A DNA stretch of 64,000 nucleotides from Candidatus Nitrosopumilus sp. (GTDB taxonomy: Archaea > Thermoproteota > Nitrososphaeria > Nitrososphaerales > Nitrosopumilaceae): contig REGJ01000001.1 of the NCBI GenBank assembly GCA_003702525.1, positions 56,093 through 120,092 on the forward strand, given 5' to 3'. The notes below the pieces were generated by a model. The model saw nothing but the letters and a program-made list of their open reading frames with translations, ran no database searches and had not been told where the DNA came from. The translations under genes and the position numbers were made by a program. Each line of letters begins with the position of its first letter. The first letter of the stretch is position 1. Of the stretch, positions 14,268 to 23,487 are shown in pieces.

Positions 14268-14935
14268 GAAGTTACCTCATTGTTTAGATAATATTGTTCT
14301 AGTCGCTCATAGAGAGGTTCAATATACTCATCACATGGTTTAACAAATTCTTGACGAGTGTTTTTTTCACTGCTAACTAATATGACAACCTGGTTGATTT
14401 TCTGACCCGTTACTTCTTGGAACATTTGAGCATAACAAGTAGTTTGCAAATAGTATTCATACATGTAATCATCAACTTGGGGCTTTCTTTTTGTCTTGTA
14501 ATCAATAATGGACAACTCACCATTGTACCTTGCAATAAGGTCACTGGTTCCTGCAACCTTTAGTTTGTCTGAATACATTCGTTGCTCAATGCATGTAACG
14601 TCAGTAATATTTTCCAAGTAGGGTTTGAGATTATGAAAGTGTGCAATAGGAAGTAAGTCAAATTCTTCTAAATTCAGTTTGCTACTCAGATAATCTTCAA
14701 TGATTTGGTGTGATTGAGTACCAACGTGTTGAGATTGAGCAGTAATGTATTCATGAGCAGGTTCATTTTCTTTCCAAGAAGCCAGACCATTTTTCTTTTC
14801 CTCAGGAGCAGTTGCAGATAAGATTGTGTTTACTGAGGGGTAGATTTTATCAAATTTTGTTTGATACCAATGCCCGTCTTCTCTATCAAGTAATGTTGGT
14901 TCTCGAATTTTCAACATCTGAGCAAAATTAGGCAT
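14264..14935 (-). CDS. PD-(D/E)XK superfamily nuclease
   Basis: 223 aa. AGTSDLIARYNGELSIIDYKTK holds the PD-(D/E)XK core (Asp in GTSD, then IIDYKT with D-x-K), preceded by E-rich helix HQIIEDYL and followed by QTTCYAQMF, where Gln and Tyr are typical of the RecB/Cas4/MGME1-like branch. Likely a DNA exonuclease in repair or recombination. No iron-sulphur cysteine set is present, so it is not Cas4, and no cas genes are near. Confidence 0.8.
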   Translation of the reverse strand: MPNFAQMLKIREPTLLDREDGHWYQTKFDKIYPSVNTILSATAPEEKKNGLASWKENEPAHEYITAQSQHVGTQSHQIIEDYLSSKLNLEEFDLLPIAHFHNLKPYLENITDVTCIEQRMYSDKLKVAGTSDLIARYNGELSIIDYKTKRKPQVDDYMYEYYLQTTCYAQMFQEVTGQKINQVVILVSSEKNTRQEFVKPCDEYIEPLYERLEQYYLNNEVTS

Positions 14936-15007
14936 GAATTAATTTAGAATACTAGTAATTTAATGCTAAACTTTGATTAAAGTTACACGACTTGTTTAGA
15001 TCAGACA

Positions 15008-15136
15008 TTAATTTTCATAATTGTTCTGGTTTTTGTATTCTTTTATTGCCAAATACATTTCATGTAAAACAGATTCATCAATCGGAACACTTAGACCAAA
15101 ATCATGTATCTCTTGAGCGATTTGTTCTTTATTCAA
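15008..15136 (-). CDS. Small helical protein
   Basis: 42 aa from TTG (MNKEQIAQEIHDFGLSV...), charged and helical. The start overlaps the end of the 20-aa ORF 15129-15191 by 8 nt. Preferred to the plus-strand track ORF 14992-15234, whose composition is poor. Confidence 0.4.
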   Translation of the reverse strand: MNKEQIAQEIHDFGLSVPIDESVLHEMYLAIKEYKNQNNYEN

Positions 15137-15191
15137 TTAAAATTTCCTCAATGTCATCTTCTAAAAAAGAAATTCCGTCATACCAATTCAT
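15129..15191 (-). CDS. Possible 20-aa acidic peptide
   Basis: MNWYDGISFLEDDIEEILIE, overlapping the following ORF, which suggests coupling. Short and uncertain. Confidence 0.3.
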   Translation of the reverse strand: MNWYDGISFLEDDIEEILIE

Positions 15192-15271
15192 AAAAAGAAG
15201 CCAAAAATTTCGTTATTTAACAATTTTTCAATAAACGATCATCAGATGGATCATGAAATGATCTTACCAAA

Positions 15272-15415
15272 ATGACAATGCCTTACCTAAAAGCTCGCGA
15301 ACTTCTCTTAGGGGTTGCAAAGTCAAAATATTTAGAAGAATTTTCTAATTTATTGATTTTCATTTCTGTTATGATTTGGATTTTCAGAAAATATTCTGAT
15401 TTTCAGAGTTTATGA
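15272..15415 (+). CDS. 47-aa membrane peptide
   Basis: A basic N-terminus (PYLKARELLLGVAKSKYLEE) is followed by one hydrophobic helix (LLIFISVMIWIF) and a short tail. Missed by the track because of length. The preceding intergenic region holds GATCAT repeats in direct and inverted order. Ends 6 nt inside the convergent gene 15410. Confidence 0.45.
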   Translation: MTMPYLKARELLLGVAKSKYLEEFSNLLIFISVMIWIFRKYSDFQSL

Positions 15416-15757
15416 ATTGTTGAAAATCCAATGAGATTTACCTTCAAAACTAGGATTAATAGAGATTTCCAATTCAGTGAATGGAACTTTTTGAATCTTA
15501 GTATGAATCTTGTTTTTTCTTTCATTGACATCTTTCATACGTTCAGGATCAGCAAAAAACTTCTTTAATCCCACAGGACTAACAAGAAATCTAGTAACTT
15601 CTTCATTGTTAATCCAAAAAACTTCATCAGTTTCTATGAATAGCATTTCATTCTCAAATTCAATACGATTGACCGTAAAAGGCATGTTTTCAATTTCATT
15701 AATTCTAACCAATAGGAATAATGAAAAAAGATTCAATATGAATCGAGCATTTTTCAA
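15410..15757 (-). CDS. Hypothetical protein
   Basis: 115 aa from TTG, or 91 aa from the internal ATG at 15685 (MPFTVNRIEFENEM). The longer form begins with a hydrophobic stretch (FILNLFSLFLLV) that could be an anchor. The rest is beta-rich, then basic. No domain recognised. Confidence 0.5.
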   Translation of the reverse strand: MKNARFILNLFSLFLLVRINEIENMPFTVNRIEFENEMLFIETDEVFWINNEEVTRFLVSPVGLKKFFADPERMKDVNERKNKIHTKIQKVPFTELEISINPSFEGKSHWIFNNS

Positions 15758-15795
15758 AGATTTTCTAAGTTTTGGAGAATGCGAATTCTAAGTTA

Positions 15796-16194
15796 TCAGA
15801 GCATCTTTTGAAATTTGTCAAATTCTGACTTTGTTTTTACAAATTGGTCCGTATTGATTTTCAATGAAAAGAGAGGATCCATTTTTTCATTAATGATGAA
15901 TATTCGTTCATCAAAGATCAGAGTTTCAACAAACTCTTCATCAGGATAAACAGTGAATTGAAGAAATTGGTTATCAGTCTTTATCTTTAATTGAAATCCC
16001 ATCAAGAGGCCAAGTTCCTCATCTTTATTTAGAAATCCTGTAAGATTAGCCCGAAGAGTAGGATTATCATTTACATCATCATAGTTATTTTCATTATCAA
16101 TTACACATGCAACTGGTTTTCCTTGAAGATGTAAAATAACAGATTTGTGAGTAGGGGCAAAATCTTCAGTGTTTGTCATTTTATCTAGAGGCAT
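15796..16194 (-). CDS. Hypothetical beta-rich protein
   Basis: 132 aa, soluble, acidic, strand-rich (VILHLQGKPVACVIDN, FQLKIKTDNQFLQFTVYP). Similar in style to its neighbour 15410-15757 but no clear alignment. Divergent from 16248. Confidence 0.55.
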   Translation of the reverse strand: MPLDKMTNTEDFAPTHKSVILHLQGKPVACVIDNENNYDDVNDNPTLRANLTGFLNKDEELGLLMGFQLKIKTDNQFLQFTVYPDEEFVETLIFDERIFIINEKMDPLFSLKINTDQFVKTKSEFDKFQKML

Positions 16195-16247
16195 ATTTTA
16201 TCAAAGAATTTCAGCATTGTTAAGTATCACGATTTTTCATTAGAAAT

Positions 16248-16445
16248 ATGAGTAATCTAGATGATTCAATTGGGAAAATTCTACTAGAATTACAAAAAGA
16301 CGATCCTGAAACATTTGCAAAATTGATGAAAAAAGCTCAAGAAGAAAGCCCAGAACTATTTGATGATGTCGATAAGGAAAATAAAGAGATTGATGAGTAT
16401 AACAAAAAAGTTGAAGAGTATAACAAAACTGTCGATGAGGAATAG
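16248..16445 (+). CDS. Small acidic helical protein
   Basis: 65 aa. MSNLDDSIGKILLELQKD... followed by an acidic coiled-coil-like tail with repeated EYNKKVEEYNKTV. No family. Confidence 0.5.
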   Translation: MSNLDDSIGKILLELQKDDPETFAKLMKKAQEESPELFDDVDKENKEIDEYNKKVEEYNKTVDEE

Positions 16446-16492
16446 TTCACAATAACCTCCGATTTTAAACTAAAATCATTCTAAGAACCTCC

Positions 16493-16597
16493 TTGAGATA
16501 CAAATGTCTTATTTGTGATGTTGTTTTAGGAACACCTAGGAAACTAGAAGATCACCTACAAATTGAGCACAAATGGGGCAAAAAACGAGAGAGGTAG
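16493..16597 (+). CDS. C2H2 zinc-finger mini-protein
   Basis: 34 aa from TTG, missed by the track. CLIC, twelve residues, then HLQIEH is a C2H2 finger, followed by a basic tail (KWGKKRER). A sister of the finger at 4251. Together these are single-finger proteins of unknown role. Confidence 0.5.
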   Translation: MRYKCLICDVVLGTPRKLEDHLQIEHKWGKKRER

Positions 16598-16656
16598 GCT
16601 CAAAAAGCAAGTATGAAAAGAATTAATTTTTTAGTGAATAGAAATTACAGAATCTA

Positions 16657-16866
16657 TTGAATTTCATATCAAAAAAAGTTCTAGATTTTCAAAAAAAGAA
16701 ACTTGTCTCAGCTGAAGAGACCTTAAAAAAATACATTCAAGAAATGGAAAAGCTAGAAAATGAAGATAATCAAAAAGAACTAGATAATTCTAAAAAAATG
16801 ATAAAAATCTGGACAGATAATATTGATAAAATTAAAAAAGAAATTAAAAAAATAGAATCAAGATGA
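16657..16866 (+). CDS. Coiled-coil protein
   Basis: 69 aa from TTG, nearly all charged coiled coil (KKLVSAEETLKKYIQEMEKLE). Its TGA overlaps the ATG of 16863 (ATGA), so the pair is translationally coupled. Confidence 0.5.
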   Translation: MNFISKKVLDFQKKKLVSAEETLKKYIQEMEKLENEDNQKELDNSKKMIKIWTDNIDKIKKEIKKIESR

Positions 16867-17195
16867 AGTTCAAAAAAAATTCAGAGTCATTAAAAGAAAA
16901 TTCAGAATTAAGAATTCTTGCTGAATACAACAGGAGGTTTAAACAGTTGAAAATTACTCAGAAAAAAGTTAACAAATTACGAGGTATGGAAATGGATAAA
17001 GAAGCAAAAAAGTTTCAAGACTTGGTAAAATTGTTACTTGGAGAAATTGAGGCATACTTTAGAACATATCGCAAAGTATTGACAAAATACGGAGTCTTAC
17101 CAGAATATCCTTTAGAAATTAATGACATTACAAAGGAAGAAAGAGATACTGCAAATGCATGGCAAAAGGCTCATCGGAAAAAATACGGAATTTAG
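16863..17195 (+). CDS. Hypothetical protein, paralogue of 12458-12757
   Basis: 110 aa, helical and basic. EAKKFQDLVKLLLGEIEAYF...LTKYGVLP aligns with the protein at 12458. Coupled to the coiled-coil gene 16657 by a 4-nt overlap, which may indicate interacting products. Confidence 0.55.
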   Translation: MKFKKNSESLKENSELRILAEYNRRFKQLKITQKKVNKLRGMEMDKEAKKFQDLVKLLLGEIEAYFRTYRKVLTKYGVLPEYPLEINDITKEERDTANAWQKAHRKKYGI

Positions 17196-17217
17196 AAAAA
17201 AAGAAAAAATTTAGGAG

Positions 17218-17406
17218 TTATTGTAATGAATAATGAACATCGCAAAACAGAACAGTTCCGTTTGGCAAAGTTTTTGCAGTAATAGAATGGCCATCTTCTA
17301 ATCCTTTACCGCATACATAGCACTCGACTTTACTTACCGAAGTTTGAATTTCTTGTTTTTTGAGAATCTGTATATCCTGCATGATTGCTCGATTTACCCC
17401 CTGCAT
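17218..17406 (-). CDS. Small zinc-binding protein divergent from trp operon
   Basis: 62 aa from ATG 17406 (MQGVNRAIMQD). The track start at 17451 is less likely because it lies in the palindrome 17441-17457 and the TATA-like TTTATAG about 29 nt before 17406 would be inside the gene. CYVCGKG and a later C-x2-H (FCDVH) form a treble-clef-like zinc site. Conserved-looking but of unknown function. Confidence 0.55.
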   Translation of the reverse strand: MQGVNRAIMQDIQILKKQEIQTSVSKVECYVCGKGLEDGHSITAKTLPNGTVLFCDVHYSLQ

Positions 17407-17440
17407 GGTAACTATACTACGATCAACTATCCTATAAAGG

Positions 17441-17457
17441 TACCGTACCATACGGTA
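17441..17457. promoter_or_regulatory. Palindrome TACCGTA-CCA-TACGGTA
   Basis: A perfect 7-bp inverted repeat with a 3-bp spacer next to CCTATAAAGG, a box readable on both strands. It sits between the zinc protein gene (minus) and the trp operon (plus). A candidate operator for either or both; trp control is an inference from position only. Confidence 0.5.
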
Positions 17458-17557
17458 ATCACCATGAGCCTAGAAGATGAGTCAATTTAGACAAGAATTG
17501 TGCCAAAAGAACCTACTTTACAATTTAAATAATAAACCACTAGAATTTTGTCTATGG

Positions 17558-18907
17558 GTGGACACCTTTGGAAAGACTCAAGCAAAAGTAATACCCCTAG
17601 ATTTATCTGAAAACCAATTTCAAATTTACAACAAGATTTCAAGAAACTATTCACACTCATTTCTCTTTGAATCACTTACAGGTCCTGAAGTTCTATCTGA
17701 AACATCTGTAATGGGATTTGATCCTAAAATTATTCTCAAAGGATATTCAGACAAAGTTGAGATAATTCAAGATGGACAAACAAAAACCATACAAACTGAC
17801 AATCCATTTTTAGAACTAAAAAAACTACTTGGAAAATCAGATGACCAAAGTTACAGATATCTTGGTGGAGCAGTAGGAGTAGTGAATTACGATGCAATTA
17901 GAATGGTAGAAGACATTCCAGATAGTCATGACTCACCACAGCCACTAATGGAGTTTGGGATTTATGACGATGGATTGCTTTACGATAATTTGCAGAAAAA
18001 ACTGTTTTATTTTTACCATGATGAAAACAGATTTGATAAATTAATTATGAGTGATGATGAATTTGGGGAATTTCATTCAAGTGAAGTTACACCAAATATG
18101 GATGAAACAAAATTCTCTAAAATTGTAAACAAAGCAAAAGAGTACATCCATGACGGAGATATTTTCCAAGTTGTTTTATCACGTAAATTTGCATTTGATA
18201 CAGATGGAGACAATCTTACACTATACAAAACATTACGAAAACTAAATCCATCACCATACATGTATCATCTAAAACAAGATAACAAAACGATAATTGGCGC
18301 ATCACCAGAAATGCTAGTAAGAATTACAGATGACAAAGTAGAGACATTTCCAATTGCAGGAACTAGGAAAATTACAGATGATGAAGAGAAAAACAAGCAA
18401 TTAGCTGATGAATTAATTCATGATGAAAAAGAATTGGCAGAGCATACGATGCTTGTAGATTTGGGAAGAAATGATATCGGTCGAGTCTGCAAATACGGAA
18501 CTGTCCATCCAGAATCACTAATGGAGATAAAGAGATTCAGTCATGTCCAGCACATTGTCAGTCATGTTGTAGGTAATTTGGCACCTGAAAACGACATGTT
18601 TGATGCGTTTCAGGCAGTATTTCCAGCAGGAACTGTATCTGGAGCACCCAAAGTCAGAGCCATGGAAATTATTGATGAGTTAGAAACAGAGGCCAGAGGC
18701 CCATATGCAGGAGCAGTTGGATACTTCTCATACAATGGATGTTGTGATTTTGCCATTGCAATTAGAAGCATATTCATCGAGGATGGAAAGGGATTTGTCC
18801 AATCAGGGGCAGGAATTGTTTCAGACTCTATCCCAGAAAACGAGTTCAAAGAAACAGAGCACAAAGCAGGGGCAATGCTGCAAGCACTAAAGGAGGCATC
18901 ATCATGA
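17558..18907 (+). CDS. trpE: Anthranilate synthase component I
   Basis: 449 aa from GTG 17558. Makes anthranilate from chorismate with TrpG-supplied ammonia, the first step of tryptophan synthesis. Typical motifs are IAGTRK, DLGRNDIGRVC, FPAGTVSGAPK and the C-terminal AIRSIFIEDG. The track start at 17477 adds 27 residues without resemblance to the family; TTTAAATAAT lies about 30 nt before the GTG and supports a leaderless start there. Overlaps trpG by 4 nt. First gene of the operon. Confidence 0.93.
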   Translation: MDTFGKTQAKVIPLDLSENQFQIYNKISRNYSHSFLFESLTGPEVLSETSVMGFDPKIILKGYSDKVEIIQDGQTKTIQTDNPFLELKKLLGKSDDQSYRYLGGAVGVVNYDAIRMVEDIPDSHDSPQPLMEFGIYDDGLLYDNLQKKLFYFYHDENRFDKLIMSDDEFGEFHSSEVTPNMDETKFSKIVNKAKEYIHDGDIFQVVLSRKFAFDTDGDNLTLYKTLRKLNPSPYMYHLKQDNKTIIGASPEMLVRITDDKVETFPIAGTRKITDDEEKNKQLADELIHDEKELAEHTMLVDLGRNDIGRVCKYGTVHPESLMEIKRFSHVQHIVSHVVGNLAPENDMFDAFQAVFPAGTVSGAPKVRAMEIIDELETEARGPYAGAVGYFSYNGCCDFAIAIRSIFIEDGKGFVQSGAGIVSDSIPENEFKETEHKAGAMLQALKEASS

Positions 18908-19500
18908 AATTTTTGATCATAGACAATTACGATTCATTTGTCTACAACATTGCACAGTATCTAGGGGAGTTGGGAGTAGATTGTGATGTAATTAGAAATG
19001 ACACGATAACCCTACATGAAATTAAAGAAAAAAACTATGACGCAATAATTATTTCTCCAGGTCCAGGAACACCTGAAGACAAAAAATACTTTGGAGTATG
19101 TAGTGATGTAATCAAAGACATTGGTTCAAGCACTCCAATACTAGGTGTCTGTCTAGGACATCAAGGAATTATTGATGCGTTTGGAGGTAAAGTGACTAAT
19201 GCAGGATGTGTAAGACATGGAAAAACAAGTCCTGTTGAACATATAGATTCAAAATTATTCAAAGGCGTCAAAAATCCATTTAGAGCAACACGTTATCATA
19301 GTCTAGTTGGAGACAAAACTATCATTCCAGATGTGCTAAAAGTTACAGCAACTGCATCGGATGATGGAGAAATCATGGCAATAGAGCACAAAGACTATCT
19401 TATTCAAGGAGTTCAATTCCATCCTGAATCAATCATGACAGAAGATGGTAAAAAGATACTAGCAAACTTTATCGACCAAGTAAAGGAGAAACAAAAATGA
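18904..19500 (+). CDS. trpG: Anthranilate synthase component II (glutamine amidotransferase)
   Basis: 198 aa class I glutaminase. The nucleophile Cys is in GVCLGHQ (about residue 83) and the His-Glu pair in QFHPES near residue 172. Supplies ammonia to TrpE. Overlaps trpE and trpD by 4 nt each (ATGA), so translation is coupled and subunit ratios kept. Confidence 0.95.
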   Translation: MKFLIIDNYDSFVYNIAQYLGELGVDCDVIRNDTITLHEIKEKNYDAIIISPGPGTPEDKKYFGVCSDVIKDIGSSTPILGVCLGHQGIIDAFGGKVTNAGCVRHGKTSPVEHIDSKLFKGVKNPFRATRYHSLVGDKTIIPDVLKVTATASDDGEIMAIEHKDYLIQGVQFHPESIMTEDGKKILANFIDQVKEKQK

Positions 19501-20543
19501 TTTCAGAATTAATTTCAAAACTACAAGAGAAAACAGACCTCACATATGATGAAATGAATCAAGTGATGACAGATGTTCTTTCAGGAAAGACTACTGACAC
19601 AGAGAATGCAGATTTTCTATCAAACCTAGCAGACAAGGGTGAAACAGATGATGAATTACTTGGAATGCTTGACAAAATGCAAGAATTTTCCTTAAAAATT
19701 GAGCCTAAAAACACAGGAACCATAATTGACATGTGTGGGACTGGAGGAGACAAGCTTCAGACATTCAACATTTCAACTACAGCATCATTTGTGGTAGCAG
19801 CTGCAGGAGGCATAGTAGCAAAGCATGGAAACCGCTCTAGTTCAGGAATTTCAGGAAGCGCAGATATCTTTGAGCACATTGGATACGATTTGAATTTAGA
19901 GCCATCAAAAATTGCAGAAGTTTTAGAAAAACACAACATCTGCTTTATGTTTGCACAAAAATTCCATCCAGCAATGAAACATGTGTCTGCAGCAAGAAAA
20001 CAATTAGGAAAACGAACCGCCTTTAATCTACTAGGTCCGTTATCTAATCCAGCCAGAGTAAAAAATCAACTAGTAGGAGTCTTTTCAACAGAATATCTGG
20101 ACAGATTACCATTAATCCTCAAGAGAAAAGGTGCTGAAAACATCATGACAGTTCGCTCAGATGACGGTATGGATGAATTCTCCACTAGTTCAACTAACAG
20201 AGTATGCATTTTAAGAGATGATAAAGTTTTGATGAATGCAATTGATCCAGAAGTTGTTGGATTACACAAATCATCATTAAATGATATCCAAATACAAACC
20301 AAAGACGACGCAATAAAGTCATTTGTAGGGGTTTTGAATAACACGGCAAACCAAGCAATGATTGAAACCACTGCACTTAATGCCGCAGGGGGATTAATTG
20401 TTGCAAACATCTCAAACAATTTTGAAGAAGCAGTAGAACTAGCATTAAACACAATTAAAGATGGTAAAGCATTCTCATTATTAGAGAAATTTGTACAAGA
20501 TACAGGAGACATTTCAAAACTAAAGGAGATTACTGATGGCTGA
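19497..20543 (+). CDS. trpD: Anthranilate phosphoribosyltransferase
   Basis: 348 aa. Joins anthranilate to PRPP. The PRPP-binding GTGGDKLQTFNIST and the KHGNRSSSG and NLLGPLSNPA motifs are present. Length is normal for the family. Overlaps trpG by 4 and trpC by 8 nt. Confidence 0.95.
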   Translation: MISELISKLQEKTDLTYDEMNQVMTDVLSGKTTDTENADFLSNLADKGETDDELLGMLDKMQEFSLKIEPKNTGTIIDMCGTGGDKLQTFNISTTASFVVAAAGGIVAKHGNRSSSGISGSADIFEHIGYDLNLEPSKIAEVLEKHNICFMFAQKFHPAMKHVSAARKQLGKRTAFNLLGPLSNPARVKNQLVGVFSTEYLDRLPLILKRKGAENIMTVRSDDGMDEFSTSSTNRVCILRDDKVLMNAIDPEVVGLHKSSLNDIQIQTKDDAIKSFVGVLNNTANQAMIETTALNAAGGLIVANISNNFEEAVELALNTIKDGKAFSLLEKFVQDTGDISKLKEITDG

Positions 20544-21312
20544 AAATATTCTAAGAAAACTGGTAAACAACTCACAAATGGCAATTGATGACGGAGTGTA
20601 TGAAGTAGACGCAAACTTGGAAAAGTCAAACAAAGACTTTATCCAAGTTATCAAGACTAGCGTACATGCACCACTTCTCACAGAAGTAAAATTTTCATCC
20701 CCATCATTAGGCAAAATACGCACAATTACAGACCCAGTAAGCATAGCATCTCAAATGATAGCAGGGGGCTCAAAAGCACTATCTGTTCTTACACAACCAC
20801 ATCTATTCAATGGGTCTCCAGAGTATTTCATGAAGGTAAGACAAGCAGTAGATGTTCCAATGCTAATGAAAGATATTATGATTGAAAAAGTTCAGATTGA
20901 TGCAGCAAAAAAGATTGGAGCAGACTTTATGCTAGTAATTCAATCATTGTTTGATCAAAATTATCTCAAAGAGATTGACGAGTTTATTGCATATGGACAC
21001 AAGCAAGGACTACAGATTCTCCTAGAAGTACATACAAAACAAGAATTTGAAAATGCATTAAAAACAGAAGCAGATTTGATTGGGATTAACAACAGAAATC
21101 TAGACACATTAGAAATTGATTTAAAAACAACTGAGACAATATTATCAGGAATTGACAAATCAAGACCCATATTATCAGAAAGTGGAATAGACACTCCGGA
21201 AGACATCCAATATCTAAAAAAGTGCGGAGCAGATGCATTTTTGATAGGATCAAGTATAATGAAAAGTGACAACATTGAAGAACAAGTAAGGAAATTGGTG
21301 AATGCATATTGA
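20536..21312 (+). CDS. trpC: Indole-3-glycerol phosphate synthase
   Basis: 258 aa TIM barrel. Catalytic Lys and Glu are in [10 protein letters not shown] and [19 protein letters not shown] and SESGI are family signatures. Uses CdRP, the product of phosphoribosylanthranilate isomerase (TrpF), for which no gene is present in the operon or elsewhere in this window. Confidence 0.95.
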   Translation: MAENILRKLVNNSQMAIDDGVYEVDANLEKSNKDFIQVIKTSVHAPLLTEVKFSSPSLGKIRTITDPVSIASQMIAGGSKALSVLTQPHLFNGSPEYFMKVRQAVDVPMLMKDIMIEKVQIDAAKKIGADFMLVIQSLFDQNYLKEIDEFIAYGHKQGLQILLEVHTKQEFENALKTEADLIGINNRNLDTLEIDLKTTETILSGIDKSRPILSESGIDTPEDIQYLKKCGADAFLIGSSIMKSDNIEEQVRKLVNAY

Positions 21313-22496
21313 AATATCCTAAAAACGGCAGATTTGGGGAGTTTGGTGGAAAATACATTCCAGAAACACTAGTTCCAGCAATAGAAGAATTGGAAGAAAA
21401 CTATCTAAAATTCAAAAATGACAAAAATTTCAAAAAGGAACTAGATTACTATCTCAAAGTTTTCGCAGGACGTCCAACTCCATTATACTATGCAAAAAAT
21501 CTATCAGAGAAACTTGGTGGTGCCAAAATTTATCTCAAAAGAGAAGACCTGTTACATGGAGGAGCTCATAAAATTAACAATACACTAGGGCAAGCACTTC
21601 TTGCAAAAAAGATGAAGAAAAAAAGAATCATTGCTGAAACTGGAGCAGGTCAGCACGGAGTTGCCACTGCTATGGCATGCGCAGCATTAGGAATGAAAGC
21701 CGAAGTATACATGGGCTACAAAGACACCATCAGACAAAAGCTAAACGTATTTCGAATGAATTTGTTGGGCTCCAAAGTTCACCCAGTAAAATCAGGTTCT
21801 AAAACACTCAAAGATGCAATCAATGAGGCAATCAGAGATTGGATTACAAATGTAGAGACTACATACTATTTGCTAGGTTCTGCAGTGGGTCCTCATCCAT
21901 ACCCTGTAATGGTTAGAGACTTTCAAAGTGTAATTGGAAATGAAATAAAATCACAAATGAAAAAAATAAACAAAACTCCCGACAGTGTAATTGCTTGTGT
22001 AGGTGGAGGTTCAAATGCAATCGGTACATTCTATCCACTAGTAGATACTAATGCAGAAATTATCGGGGTAGAAGCTGCAGGTCACGGATTAAAGTCAAAG
22101 AAACATTCAGCAACATTATCAGCTGGAAGTAAAGGAGTCCTTCATGGAATGATGACATATCTGCTTCAAGACAAAGAAGGACAAATTACTGAAACACATA
22201 GTATCTCAGCAGGGTTAGATTATCCAGGAGTAGGCCCAGAGCATTCTTACTTTAAAGACACTAAACGAGTGAAATACCATGCAGCAACTGATACAGAAGT
22301 AATAGATGCATTTCTAATGTTAACTAGAACAGAAGGAATCATTCCAGCTCTAGAATCAGCCCATGCAATTGCTGAAGCAATCAAAGTTGCAAGAAAGGGA
22401 AAGAAATCTGAATCAATTGTAGTAACACTTTCTGGAAGAGGAGATAAAGACGTCGAAGAAGTTCAAAATTATCTGAGTAAAAATGTCAAAGATTAA
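21309..22496 (+). CDS. trpB: Tryptophan synthase beta chain
   Basis: 395 aa from TTG overlapping the trpC stop (TTGA). The PLP lysine is in [14 protein letters not shown], the phosphate loop is GGGSNAIG, and the start [15 protein letters not shown] is typical of the TrpB1 type that pairs with TrpA. Condenses indole with serine. Confidence 0.95.
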   Translation: MKYPKNGRFGEFGGKYIPETLVPAIEELEENYLKFKNDKNFKKELDYYLKVFAGRPTPLYYAKNLSEKLGGAKIYLKREDLLHGGAHKINNTLGQALLAKKMKKKRIIAETGAGQHGVATAMACAALGMKAEVYMGYKDTIRQKLNVFRMNLLGSKVHPVKSGSKTLKDAINEAIRDWITNVETTYYLLGSAVGPHPYPVMVRDFQSVIGNEIKSQMKKINKTPDSVIACVGGGSNAIGTFYPLVDTNAEIIGVEAAGHGLKSKKHSATLSAGSKGVLHGMMTYLLQDKEGQITETHSISAGLDYPGVGPEHSYFKDTKRVKYHAATDTEVIDAFLMLTRTEGIIPALESAHAIAEAIKVARKGKKSESIVVTLSGRGDKDVEEVQNYLSKNVKD

Positions 22497-23289
22497 AGAG
22501 AAATTTGCAGATTTGCAGTCAAGAAAAGAAAAGGCCTTGATTTCATACATCATGGCAGGTTTTCCAAATGAAAAATCAACCCTATCAGTTGTCAAAGGAT
22601 TAGTAAAAGGCGGAGTAGACATTATTGAGTTAGGATTTCCATTCTCAGATCCTCTTGCAGATGGACCTGTTATCCAAAATGCAAGCACAATTTCCTTGGA
22701 AAAAGGCACAAAAATTGACAAATTCTTTGCACTAGTCAAAAAAATCAGAAAAGAGACAGATACTCCGCTAATCCTCATGACATACACCAACATCCTATAC
22801 CACAAAGGATATTCAAAATTCATTGCAGATGCAAAAAAAGCAGGAATTGACGGGTTTATTCTACCAGACATGTCAGTAGAAGAATCAAAAGATTATCTTC
22901 AAGCTGCAAAAAATAAAGTAGACACAATATTTCTGATATCACCTAACACCAGTAAAACCAGGATTCAAAAGATTGCAAAAGCATCTTCAGGATTCTTGTA
23001 TCTTGTTGCAGTTTATGGAACTACAGGTGTAAAGACAGGAATCAAAAATTACACAATTGATGCTATCAAAAATGTCAAAAAACAAACCAAAGGAAAAATT
23101 CCAGTTGGTGTAGGATTTGGTGTTTCAACACCTGACGATGTAAAAAAATATATCAAAGCAGGAGCAGATGGGGTAATTGTCGGTAGTGCTTTTTTGAAAT
23201 TAATTGAGAAAACTCCTCAAAACAAATTAGAATCAAAAATAGCATCATTTACAAAATCACTAAAAAAGCAAACGTTACAGAAAAAATAA
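22483..23289 (+). CDS. trpA: Tryptophan synthase alpha chain
   Basis: 268 aa TIM barrel. Catalytic Glu and Asp are in [15 protein letters not shown]. Cleaves indole-glycerol phosphate and passes indole to TrpB. Overlaps trpB by 14 nt. Last gene of the operon, followed by a structured region. Confidence 0.95.
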   Translation: MSKIKEKFADLQSRKEKALISYIMAGFPNEKSTLSVVKGLVKGGVDIIELGFPFSDPLADGPVIQNASTISLEKGTKIDKFFALVKKIRKETDTPLILMTYTNILYHKGYSKFIADAKKAGIDGFILPDMSVEESKDYLQAAKNKVDTIFLISPNTSKTRIQKIAKASSGFLYLVAVYGTTGVKTGIKNYTIDAIKNVKKQTKGKIPVGVGFGVSTPDDVKKYIKAGADGVIVGSAFLKLIEKTPQNKLESKIASFTKSLKKQTLQKK

Positions 23290-23304
23290 GAACCGTCTGA
23301 GTAA

Positions 23305-23387
23305 GGTGGCCAAGTTTACAAACTGACATAGAGGGGAAACTCAATTGCAGTTATGACCACCCAACTAGATGTTCTCATAACGTTATG
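23305..23387. other. Structured region downstream of trpA
   Basis: GGTGG pairs with CCACC, enclosing AACTG with CAGTT, which encloses a GAG...CTC hairpin. A 12-bp palindrome CATAACGTTATG follows at 23376. It begins about 16 nt after the trpA stop. It could be a 3' end structure of the operon or a separate small RNA; no C/D or H/ACA boxes are clear. The rest of the gap to 23487 is AT-rich and empty. Confidence 0.4.
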
Positions 23388-23487
23388 GTAAAAGGAAAAT
23401 AAAAAAACCATGTTATAAAAAATTAAAAATTGTTCAAAAATCAACAAATTTTTTTACAATTGTATAGTTTGAAAAATAGAGTTAATT

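Noticed and set aside
14264-14935. Cas4 call for the PD-(D/E)XK nuclease
   Set aside because: No iron-sulphur cysteine set and no cas genes or repeats nearby.
14992-15234. Plus-strand 80-aa track ORF
   Set aside because: Poor composition; two overlapping minus-strand ORFs (15008-15136, 15129-15191) explain the stretch better.
1-17450. Integrated virus or plasmid interpretation of the accessory region
   Set aside because: No integrase, capsid, terminase, replication initiator or flanking direct repeat/tRNA was seen; small lineage-specific genes alone do not support it.
20066-20629. Minus-strand 187-aa ORF in trpD
   Set aside because: Antisense of the clear trpD/trpC coding sequence; Ser/Phe-rich as expected for a shadow frame.
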